Of a stretch of DNA of 34,871 bases, positions 1 through 7,167 are shown piece by piece (position 1 is the first letter of the stretch; every line of letters begins with the position of its first letter). Source of the stretch: Paludibacteraceae bacterium (GTDB taxonomy: Bacteria; Bacteroidota; Bacteroidia; Bacteroidales; Paludibacteraceae); the NCBI GenBank assembly GCA_017446455.1, contig JAFSQV010000023.1:1-34871 (forward strand), read 5' to 3'. Position numbers and translations under genes: made by a program. Under the pieces are notes generated by a model. It ran no database searches. It saw only the letters and a list, made by a program, of their open reading frames with translations, and was not told where the DNA came from.

Positions 1-1
1 A

Positions 2-799
2 CCGGATACGAAGATAGACGCATCTATCTATCGGTACCGTCCGTCCCATAACGGCTATGAGTTAGAGCGTATTTTTGCTATCCATCCCGAACATGCCACT
101 ATCGCAGAGCGCAACCAAATGGTGGATATTGGAAAAGATCTATTTTCGGAGATTCGGCGTGCTCTCGGATGGAAAAAGCGCACAACGGGACAACTCGTCA
201 TCGAGCCTGACCCTGCACAAGGCTGGTGTCCCGAATTGCTTCACGCGGACAATTGTTACTTGCAGGGTTATTGGCAGACAGAGAACTATTTTCGAGAGGT
301 AGCAGACCAAGTTCGCCAAGACTTCACGTTCCAACTCCCGCTGCCTAAGGAGGCAGAAGACTTAGCAATCACAATCAAATCGCAAAACAGTGTGAGCGTA
401 CATATCCGCCGCGGAGACTACCTCAAGAAACGCCGCGTCGAGGATTATAACGTATGCTCGGTCTCCTACTACCGTAGCGCTGTGAAAACGATACAGGCTC
501 AGGTGGAGCATCCGGTTTTTTATGTTTTCTCGGATGAGCCGGAATGGGGAAAAGCGCAAGAGATTTTTCCAGAAGGTACCGTCTTCGTCAGCGGGCATAC
601 AGGCGAGAAGGCATATATAGACATGCAGTTGATGAGTCTTTGCCGCCATCATATCATCGCCAATAGCAGTTTTTCCTGGTGGGGAGCATGGTTAGGTCAA
701 CAAGAAGAGGCCATCACTATTGCCCCGGATACTTGGTTTAAGCATCACGTGCGACCTGATATCCTTCCGACTGCCTGGAATACTATAGATATTGATTAA
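2..799 (+). CDS. Alpha-1,2-fucosyltransferase-like GT11 enzyme (5' truncated)
   Basis: The frame is open from the first bases of the window, so the start lies upstream; 265 codons are visible and perhaps 30-40 N-terminal residues, including the family's Gly-rich LGNQ region, are missing. Family GT11 transfers fucose from GDP-fucose to a glycan acceptor. The diagnostic GT11 motif HIRRGDYL is present, followed by the C-terminal motif HHIIANSSFSWWGAWL, and NGYELERIF near the visible start also fits. An internal ATG at 119 would cut off conserved sequence and is not the true start. It is the first visible gene of a same-strand glycan operon, followed after 14 bases by a DUF4254 gene. I infer a role in fucosylating LPS or O-antigen; the linkage is not readable from sequence. 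Confidence 0.88.
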   Translation, partial: PDTKIDASIYRYRPSHNGYELERIFAIHPEHATIAERNQMVDIGKDLFSEIRRALGWKKRTTGQLVIEPDPAQGWCPELLHADNCYLQGYWQTENYFREVADQVRQDFTFQLPLPKEAEDLAITIKSQNSVSVHIRRGDYLKKRRVEDYNVCSVSYYRSAVKTIQAQVEHPVFYVFSDEPEWGKAQEIFPEGTVFVSGHTGEKAYIDMQLMSLCRHHIIANSSFSWWGAWLGQQEEAITIAPDTWFKHHVRPDILPTAWNTIDID

Positions 800-813
800 A
801 ACGAAATAACATC

Positions 814-1428
814 ATGGTAAATATGAATTTTGTAGAAAACAGCAATCGGATTTTTGCGCAAGCAGTGAAAGATTACCATCGAACGGATGATGTAGATTCG
901 CCTATGCCTAATCCATACGCGGAAGGGACGATTGAATATGATCTGTATCTCAAGAACTGGATTGACACGGTTCAATGGCATCTGGAGGATATCATTCGTG
1001 CCCCGCAAATCGAGCCGAAAGAAGCGTTGGCTATCAAACGGCGGATTGACAAGAGCAACCAGGACCGCACGGATCTGGTTGAGCGGATTGACAGTTATTT
1101 TCTGACGCTTTACCATGATGTACAGCCGAAGACCGATGCGCATATCAACACAGAGAGTCCGGCGTGGGCCATTGACCGGTTGAGTATCTTACACGTGAAG
1201 ATATGGCACATGCAAGAGCAAGCCGAACGCACCGATGTCAGCGCTGAGCAACACGATAAATGTGTCGCCAAACTGGCGGTATTAAAGGAGCAATTGGAAG
1301 ACCTCACCACTTCTATTCGTCAGTTGTTGGAAGACTATGCTGCCGGCGCACGGGTGATGAAAGTGTACCGCCAGATGAAGATGTACAACGACCCGACGCT
1401 TAACCCCGTCTTGTACAACAAAAAATGA
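814..1428 (+). CDS. DUF4254 family protein
   Basis: This 204-residue soluble protein is predicted to be mostly helical and matches the Bacteroidota family DUF4254, whose biochemical role is unknown to me. I see no signal peptide or membrane segment. Charged stretches such as KRRIDKSNQDRTDLVERID and the central EQHDKCVAKLAVLKEQLEDL suggest coiled-coil or helical-bundle packing. The ATG at 814 is used; a second in-frame ATG at 823 (MNFVENSNRIF) is an equally plausible start. Its stop overlaps the start of the downstream GT9 gene in an ATGA arrangement, which implies translational coupling. In my experience of the family such genes sit next to GT9 genes in LPS loci, so an accessory role in surface-glycan assembly is likely but unproven. 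Confidence 0.8.
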   Translation: MVNMNFVENSNRIFAQAVKDYHRTDDVDSPMPNPYAEGTIEYDLYLKNWIDTVQWHLEDIIRAPQIEPKEALAIKRRIDKSNQDRTDLVERIDSYFLTLYHDVQPKTDAHINTESPAWAIDRLSILHVKIWHMQEQAERTDVSAEQHDKCVAKLAVLKEQLEDLTTSIRQLLEDYAAGARVMKVYRQMKMYNDPTLNPVLYNKK

Positions 1429-2363
1429 CCTCACTCCTCGTCATACGTTTTTCAGCTTTGGGCGACGTAGCATTGCTGGCGCCTGTAGTGCGAGCGGTTG
1501 CAGAGCAACACCCTGACGTACAGGTCACGGTGCTTTCGCAGCAGCGTATGGCGGACTTGTTTGCCGACATGCCGGCGAACGTATCTTTCCACGGGGTCGA
1601 TCTCAAGCACCAATCCTTGCGCGAGATAGTCGCCGGTTTAGGACGGTTTGACCTGGTAGCCGATATGCACGGCGTATGGCGGTCGCTGTATATACGTACT
1701 ATCATGCGTTTACGCGGGGCAAAAGTACGAACCATCCGAAAAGACCGTTTTAGCCGTTTTTTTCTAACGCATCATATAAGCCGTAAACCGCTGAAACACA
1801 GCGTGTTACGGTATGGCGAGGTGTTGCATGGTCTAGAACTGCCTGCTTCCGCGATGGAGCACCCTTGCAAGACGGAAGGCGAAGGTATCGGTATTGCGCC
1901 TTTTGCGGCGCATCAAGGTAAGATCTACCCGCTCGAGCGAATGGAGCGCGTGGTGGAATTGCTGAGTAAGCAGGGCGAGAAAATCGTCCTCTTCGGAGGA
2001 GGAGAACAGGAGAAAGAACTATTGGAGGCTTGGACAACCAAATACCCAAACGTAGAGAGCGTAGCCGGTAAATACACCTTAGGCGAAGAGTTGGAGTTGA
2101 TGCGCGGACTGCGCGTGATGGTGACGATGGATAGCGCGAACATGCACCTGGCCTCGTTGGTGGGTACCAGAGTGGTTTCTATATGGGGTGCTACGCATCC
2201 CGACGCAGGGTTTATGGGGTACGGGCAAAGCCAGAATGATTGTATTCAACGCGACCTTCCTTGCCGTCCCTGCTCTATCTACGGAAAGAAGAAATGTAAA
2301 TTCGGCGACTATCGGTGTATGGATATCGCGCCGGAAGAGATAGTGGATAAAGTTGAAAGGTGA
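1425..2363 (+). CDS. Glycosyltransferase family 9 (heptosyltransferase-like)
   Basis: This 312-residue cytoplasmic GT9 enzyme is of the type that adds heptose or a related sugar to the LPS core from a nucleotide-activated donor. The N-terminal Rossmann start LLVIRFSALGDVALLAPVV, the GIGIAPFAAHQGKIYPLERM segment and the donor-site region VTMDSANMHLASLVGTRVVS are typical. A Cys-rich tail (PCRPCSIYGKKKCKFGDYRC) resembles other Bacteroidota members. The start overlaps the previous stop by four bases (ATGA). The stop codon TGA at 2361-2363 lies inside a GGTGAAA tandem array, so the last residues (KVER) are encoded by repeat sequence. The next gene, an LPS-kinase-like protein, supports a core-oligosaccharide role. 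Confidence 0.88.
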   Translation: MTSLLVIRFSALGDVALLAPVVRAVAEQHPDVQVTVLSQQRMADLFADMPANVSFHGVDLKHQSLREIVAGLGRFDLVADMHGVWRSLYIRTIMRLRGAKVRTIRKDRFSRFFLTHHISRKPLKHSVLRYGEVLHGLELPASAMEHPCKTEGEGIGIAPFAAHQGKIYPLERMERVVELLSKQGEKIVLFGGGEQEKELLEAWTTKYPNVESVAGKYTLGEELELMRGLRVMVTMDSANMHLASLVGTRVVSIWGATHPDAGFMGYGQSQNDCIQRDLPCRPCSIYGKKKCKFGDYRCMDIAPEEIVDKVER

Positions 2364-2380
2364 AAGGTGAAAGGTGAAAA
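2352..2380 (+). repeat. Heptamer array GGTGAAA at the GT9/kinase junction
   Basis: Three to four GGTGAAA units contain both the TGA stop of the GT9 gene (2361-2363) and the GTG start of the kinase gene (2374-2376). Confidence 0.9.
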
Positions 2381-3108
2381 CGGTCATTAATCCGACATAT
2401 GAAGCCCTGCGAACGTGGATAGAAACGATCCCGCAGATCTTTGCCCAACAAGGTGAAGTGATCTACGATGAGCGCAACCAAGTGCGGGCGTTGACGGCGC
2501 CGGATGGCACCAAAATATGCGTGAAGCGTTTTCATGTGCCGCGTTTTCTGAACAAGTATATCTACCGCTATGTGCGGGCCGGCAAAGCCCAACGTGCGTA
2601 CGAGAACGGGCTATACCTGTTGGCGCATCAGGTAGGGACACCGGAACCGATCGCGTATATCGAGGAATATCAACACGGAGGACTCGGCTATTCGTACCTC
2701 ATCACCCGCTTGTCGACTTTGAAGCATCTTCACCGCGAGTTCACGCAGGCCTATACGCCGGCGCTGGATGCTACCATTCGCCCGCTCGCCCGCTTTGCGG
2801 CGCATATGCACGAAGAAGGCATCCTGCATCTTGATTTCTCGCCGGGAAACATCCTCTGGGATAGCGTGGACGGCGAGTACCGGTTTGAGATCATCGACAT
2901 CAACCGGATGGCGTTCGGACGGGTGAGTATGAAAGCCGGTTGCCGCAGTCTGTGCCGCTTATGCGCCCGGACGTCTTTCTTCGATGAGTTTGCCGACGAG
3001 TATGCGAAAGCGCGGCATCTGGACCCGGACCAATGCCGGCATTGGATACATTACTACCGGAACCGTTTCTGGCATAACGGACGGAAAGCAAAATATCAAT
3101 ATGATTAA
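2374..3108 (+). CDS. Lipopolysaccharide core kinase-like protein (InaA/WaaP/KdkA type)
   Basis: This 244-residue protein belongs to the small LPS-kinase branch of the protein-kinase fold, which phosphorylates core sugars (heptose or Kdo) with ATP. The visible motifs are the lysine strand TKICVKRF, the catalytic loop HLDFSPGN (residues about 150-157; catalytic Asp and metal-binding Asn) and the metal-binding segment IIDINR in place of DFG. The only usable start is GTG at 2374, which is itself part of the GGTGAAA array; an in-frame TGA lies at 2368-2370, so no earlier start exists. The gene overlaps the following GT2 gene by eight bases. The substrate is inferred from the family and from the adjacent GT9 gene. 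Confidence 0.8.
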   Translation: MKTVINPTYEALRTWIETIPQIFAQQGEVIYDERNQVRALTAPDGTKICVKRFHVPRFLNKYIYRYVRAGKAQRAYENGLYLLAHQVGTPEPIAYIEEYQHGGLGYSYLITRLSTLKHLHREFTQAYTPALDATIRPLARFAAHMHEEGILHLDFSPGNILWDSVDGEYRFEIIDINRMAFGRVSMKAGCRSLCRLCARTSFFDEFADEYAKARHLDPDQCRHWIHYYRNRFWHNGRKAKYQYD

Positions 3109-3787
3109 GCATCTTATCCATAGGCTTGCCTGTTGGCTGCATATCCGCCGACGCATGTTCATTGTCCCCCAAGAAGGCAAAGAGCATGCTGTTCGCATCT
3201 CCTATGCCATCACGGTATGCAACGAGGCAGAGCAGTTAAAGAGCCTTTTGGAGTTTTTGCAGCCATACGTCCAAGCAGGCGATGAGATTGTGGTTCAGGC
3301 AGATCAAGCGAACGTGAGCGATGCCGTACAGGAGGTAGTAAAAGCACACCCGGGTGCGCGGTATGCAGAGCACGAGTTGCGTTTCGATTTCGCGCAAACC
3401 AAGAACCATCTAAACGGGCAATGCCACGGCGATTGGATTTTCCAACTGGATGCAGACGAGCGACCCTCGTCCTTTCTCATGAGCCATCTCAAAAGCATCC
3501 TTTGCGCCAATACGGATTGCGAACTAATTAAACTTCCCCGCCTCAACATGTTTGTCCGAGAAGGGAAAGAAGTGGAGGAGGGTCATGTCGCATGGCCCGA
3601 TTACCAAGGTCGTCTGTACCGTAACATTCCTCAGCGTATCCAATGGCATCGCCCGTTGCACGAGAAGATACAAGGCTACAAAGCTTATACCTACCTGCCC
3701 AAAGACGACCGATATGCCATCCTTCATATCAAGGACAAGGAGCAGGACCGACAGAAATGGCAAACCTGGAAAGAGCATTACCGATGA
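3101..3787 (+). CDS. Glycosyltransferase family 2
   Basis: This 228-residue GT-A fold enzyme resembles the WaaE/KdtX-like branch of GT2, which adds a sugar to the LPS inner core. Visible features are the nucleotide-binding start ISYAITVCNEAEQLKSLLEF, the acidic metal-binding motif LDADE within GDWIFQLDADERPSS, and a C-terminal basic region. The frame is open from 2984, but that start would overlap the kinase by 125 bases. ATG 3101 overlaps it by only eight and gives a normal-length protein, so I chose it. The stop overlaps the next start (ATGA). The acceptor and donor are not determinable here. Confidence 0.85.
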   Translation: MIKHLIHRLACWLHIRRRMFIVPQEGKEHAVRISYAITVCNEAEQLKSLLEFLQPYVQAGDEIVVQADQANVSDAVQEVVKAHPGARYAEHELRFDFAQTKNHLNGQCHGDWIFQLDADERPSSFLMSHLKSILCANTDCELIKLPRLNMFVREGKEVEEGHVAWPDYQGRLYRNIPQRIQWHRPLHEKIQGYKAYTYLPKDDRYAILHIKDKEQDRQKWQTWKEHYR

Positions 3788-4875
3788 CTATCGCTTATTA
3801 CATAGCATCCCCGACTTGGGGCGGAGGCGAGCAGTACGTGTTCGACCTCGCCCGCCATATGAAGGCGCAGTACGACGTGCAGCCTTTCTTTCTGTTGCCC
3901 GCTCACAGCGATGCAGCGATGATTGCGCGGTTTGCGCAGATAGGCGAAGCAGCAGTTTTCCCCTATGCGGGCAAGATCTGGCGATTCAGTCCTTTCGCCG
4001 GACGGCAGTTAGCCAAACTCTTAGACGCGCGCCATACCGATATCCTGCATATCAACAGTCGGCAGATTTATTTTCTCGCCGCCTGGGCCAAGCGGCATGC
4101 GAACCATCCTTTCCGACTGATCGCTACGCAGCACCTGGCGCGCCCGGCCAAAACCGGTGCCCTCTGGCGATGGATCTATCGGCAGATAGACAATTTGATT
4201 TGCGTCAGTCAGTTGGTGCGCGAGACCTACCTGCGTCCGCTCAAAAGCGATACCTGTTTTCAGGACGTGCACGTCGTCTATAACAGCGTTCCTGTTCGCC
4301 GCGAAGAGGCCACGGCGCAAAAACCGGATGCTACCCTGCCCCGACTTCTTTTCCACGGCCGTATATGCCGGGAGAAAGGTATCGAACCGCTCTTCCAAGC
4401 TTTAAGCCAAGTGAAAGACCTGCCCTTCCGCATCACCTTTGCCGGAAAGATTGCCGCGGAGGATCAAGCACTCTGGGAACGCTTATTAACTGCTTCGCCG
4501 GTACGCGACCGAATCGACTATATCGGTTTTCGCGAGGACATCCGCTCGCTCATGCGCACCTGCGATATCGGCGTCTCGCCTTCGCTCGCGCGCGAGGCGG
4601 GTTCGCTATCGCTGATCGAAGACCTATCTATGGGTTTGGCGATCATCACCTCTTCGTCCGGATCCCAGCCGGAGATCATTCAACACGGCCACAACGGTTT
4701 GCTCTGCCCGCCGAACGACCCGCAAGCGCTGGCTGATGCCCTTCGTTCCTTACTCACCGATCCGGAATTAATGAAACGCTTGGGCCAACAGGCGCAGAAG
4801 GATTTTTTTGCGCACTACACCTACGAGGCGTTTCTTGAATCGATGTATCATTTTTACGCTCCTGCCGCATGCTGA
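3784..4875 (+). CDS. Glycosyltransferase family 4 (first of two)
   Basis: This 363-residue GT-B retaining glycosyltransferase has an N-terminal acceptor domain with the glycine loop PTWGGGEQYVFDLARHM and a C-terminal nucleotide-sugar domain beginning LLFHGRICREKGIEPLFQAL. The retaining E-x7-E motif is visible as EAGSLSLIE. The frame extends upstream to 3643, but the ATG at 3784 gives the canonical GT4 start MTIAYYIASPTWGGGEQY and the four-base ATGA overlap with the GT2 gene. It overlaps the next GT4 gene by seven bases (ATGCTGA). Position within the surface-glycan operon suggests core or O-antigen elongation; the sugar specificity is unknown. Confidence 0.9.
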   Translation: MTIAYYIASPTWGGGEQYVFDLARHMKAQYDVQPFFLLPAHSDAAMIARFAQIGEAAVFPYAGKIWRFSPFAGRQLAKLLDARHTDILHINSRQIYFLAAWAKRHANHPFRLIATQHLARPAKTGALWRWIYRQIDNLICVSQLVRETYLRPLKSDTCFQDVHVVYNSVPVRREEATAQKPDATLPRLLFHGRICREKGIEPLFQALSQVKDLPFRITFAGKIAAEDQALWERLLTASPVRDRIDYIGFREDIRSLMRTCDIGVSPSLAREAGSLSLIEDLSMGLAIITSSSGSQPEIIQHGHNGLLCPPNDPQALADALRSLLTDPELMKRLGQQAQKDFFAHYTYEAFLESMYHFYAPAAC

Positions 4876-6014
4876 ATCCCGAACAAATAGTCATTGCATA
4901 CGATGCCAAGCGCGCCTTTCTCAATCAGCGCGGCTTAGGAAACTACAGCCGTACCTTGCTGGCGCAGTTGAAACATTATTACGGCCACAACCGCTATATA
5001 CTCTGCACCCCGAAAGACACGCATCAATATCCTTGGCTCAGCGAGGCGCCGTTCGAGAAGATCACGCCGCAGGGCCTATGGTCCATCGCACCGTCTGTAT
5101 GGCGGCGGTATGGTATCACGCCGGCGCTCAAGCACCAACATATCGACCTCTACCACGGACTAAGCCAGGAGTTACCAAAAGGCATCGAGCACGTAGGCTG
5201 CAAGACCATCGTGACGATGCACGACGCGATCTTCATGCGCTATCCGGAGTTGTATAGCGCCACCTATCGCGCCTCGTTTATCCGGCGAAACCAATCTGCG
5301 TGCGAACGCGCGGACTGCATCATCGCGATCTCCGAACAGACCAAAAGAGACTTCATATCGTTCTTCGGTGTGCCGGAGCACCGCATCCGCGTGGTGTACC
5401 AAGGTTGCAACGACATCTATTGGCAAGACCTTAAGCCGCAGCAGATCTCCGCGGTCTCTGTGCGCTACCAACTGCCGGGCTCTTATGTCTTATCCGTCGG
5501 GGCGCTGGAGGAACGAAAAAACCACGTTCGGCTGATTGAAGCGATGACGGCGGCGCATATCGACTTGCCCGTGGTGATCGTAGGCCGGGGAAATGAACGA
5601 CAGGCACAGCTTCTCCGGGAGACGGCGAAGTGTTATGGCGTCTCGCTGCGACTGATAGAGAACGCCCGCACGGAAGACTTACCGGCTATCTATCGCCGGG
5701 CCTCCGTCTTTGTCTATCCGTCTTTGTTCGAAGGCTTCGGCATCCCTATTCTGGAGGCAGCGCGCTGTCAGACGCCCATCGTCACCAGCGCCGGCACCTG
5801 CTTTGAAGAGATTGCCGGAGAAGGTGCATTATACGTGTCCCCCACCGATGAGCAAGCGATCGGACAGGCTATCCGGGAGACACTGGAGAACAGCGAAGAG
5901 ACGAACCAACGAATGCTTACGGCACTCGCCCAAACGGAGAAATTCCGTGCAGAGAATATAGCGAAAAACCTGATGCAGACCTATCATGACACGATACACG
6001 GACATATTGGGTAG
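4869..6014 (+). CDS. Glycosyltransferase family 4 (second of two)
   Basis: This 381-residue GT-B glycosyltransferase of the WbaZ/mannosyltransferase-like GT4 branch carries the acceptor-domain signature NQRGLGNYSRTLL near residues 17-30, the central HDAIFMRYPELY, the donor-domain start YVLSVGALEERKNHVRLIEA and the E-x7-E motif EGFGIPILE. These place it among enzymes that transfer mannose, rhamnose or similar sugars in O-antigen and capsule synthesis. It overlaps the preceding GT4 gene by seven bases and the following ligase gene by 29, so translation of the three is probably coupled. The donor cannot be assigned from sequence. Confidence 0.9.
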   Translation: MLNPEQIVIAYDAKRAFLNQRGLGNYSRTLLAQLKHYYGHNRYILCTPKDTHQYPWLSEAPFEKITPQGLWSIAPSVWRRYGITPALKHQHIDLYHGLSQELPKGIEHVGCKTIVTMHDAIFMRYPELYSATYRASFIRRNQSACERADCIIAISEQTKRDFISFFGVPEHRIRVVYQGCNDIYWQDLKPQQISAVSVRYQLPGSYVLSVGALEERKNHVRLIEAMTAAHIDLPVVIVGRGNERQAQLLRETAKCYGVSLRLIENARTEDLPAIYRRASVFVYPSLFEGFGIPILEAARCQTPIVTSAGTCFEEIAGEGALYVSPTDEQAIGQAIRETLENSEETNQRMLTALAQTEKFRAENIAKNLMQTYHDTIHGHIG

Positions 6015-7167
6015 CATCCAGTTTTATCTCTTTCTCGCGGTAGTAGCGCTGCTGCCCTTCCCCCAGATCTTTCTACGGTACGCCTGCGTGCTATGGTTCG
6101 CAGCATGGTTACTCGAAGGCCGGTGGCTGCGAAAAACCAATTTCCAATCTCCAATCTCCAATTTTCAATCCGCCATCCCATTCCTTTTATTCGGCCTCTG
6201 GTATGGATGGAAACTGCTCTCGGGCTTATGGGCGGCAGACACGGCGGCATGGGCTTCGCAGGCGGAGCGATATATCTCTTTCGGCGTGATGGTGCCGGTA
6301 GGCTTATGGGGAGTGAACGAACGCTATGACTGGCGGCTGGCCGGCAAAGTGCTGGTGTGGAGCTGTGTCTGCGCGGCGGTCTTCTATCCTATCCTCTTGA
6401 CCGTCTTGCTGTACCACCGCGAGATCATCGACACCACCCACTGGGTGGCAAACTGGGACTATAGCTCCACGGACTGGTGGTATTTCTACCAGATCAACCT
6501 CTCGCATGTCAAGTACCGCTTAATTCTCGACAGCGTACTGACCTTGGGCATCCTACTGGCTACCCGGTTGTGGTTTACCGAACGAAAGGGACTGTGGGCT
6601 GCAGTGACGGCTCTCTTGACCGGCAGCATCCTCTTGTCCGGTTCGCGCCAAGCCTTCATCACACTGGTCGTCATCGTCGTGATAGCCTTAGGTTTTTGGC
6701 TCTCGCGACGGATGAAAAAAACCTACGCAGCGGGCATCATCGTCCTTGCCTTGGTGGTAGGCGGAATAGTGATCTCCCTTCACCCGCGTATACAGGCGAT
6801 GGATATACAGTCCGAAGAACGGATACAGATCTGGGAAGCGGCTTTGCAGCAGCCTGCGGACTATCTATGGGTAGGATTAGGGGGCGGTCAAGACGGCGTA
6901 TCACTCCTGCGGGCGCACAGTCACAACCAGTACCTGCAGGAGTTGCGCGAAGGCGGTATCGTCGGTCTGATACTGTTCCTGCTGGCGTGGATCTCCGTCC
7001 CACTCTGCGCATCAAAAAAACAAAAAGAACTCGCGATTCTCTTCACGGTTCTCTTCGCTTGTAACATGTGTACCGAGTGCATGTTCGCCCGGTACTGCGG
7101 CGTAGCCTTATGGTCGGTAGGATTACTTTTTATGTTGCTGCAGACCGACGCTGCACGTGAGCAATAG
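5986..7167 (+). CDS. O-antigen ligase / Wzy-type polymerase family membrane protein
   Basis: This 393-residue polytopic inner-membrane protein has roughly ten or more hydrophobic segments and the Wzy_C family signature. GSRQAFITLVVIVV is followed by a periplasmic loop and HSHNQYLQELREGGIVGLIL, which carries the conserved H-S-H-N element. Such proteins either ligate O-antigen to lipid A-core or polymerise O-units; the two cannot be separated by sequence alone. Residues about 51-62 (KTNFQSPISNFQ) are encoded by a five-unit CCAATCT heptamer array at 6137-6171, which is probably an acquired insertion in a loop. The 3' end overlaps the convergent outer-membrane protein gene by 45 bases, with no terminator between them. 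Confidence 0.85.
   Translation: MTRYTDILGSIQFYLFLAVVALLPFPQIFLRYACVLWFAAWLLEGRWLRKTNFQSPISNFQSAIPFLLFGLWYGWKLLSGLWAADTAAWASQAERYISFGVMVPVGLWGVNERYDWRLAGKVLVWSCVCAAVFYPILLTVLLYHREIIDTTHWVANWDYSSTDWWYFYQINLSHVKYRLILDSVLTLGILLATRLWFTERKGLWAAVTALLTGSILLSGSRQAFITLVVIVVIALGFWLSRRMKKTYAAGIIVLALVVGGIVISLHPRIQAMDIQSEERIQIWEAALQQPADYLWVGLGGGQDGVSLLRAHSHNQYLQELREGGIVGLILFLLAWISVPLCASKKQKELAILFTVLFACNMCTECMFARYCGVALWSVGLLFMLLQTDAAREQ
6137..6171 (+). repeat. Heptamer array CCAATCT inside the O-antigen ligase gene
   Basis: Five units (CCAATTT, CCAATCT, CCAATCT, CCAATTT, TCAATCC) encode NFQSPISNFQS in frame. Confidence 0.9.

Noticed and set aside
2352-2380. GGTGAAA repeats as strong Shine-Dalgarno sites for the kinase gene
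   Set aside because: The GTG start lies inside the repeat with no proper spacing to an upstream purine core, and Bacteroidota ribosomes generally do not use such pairing.
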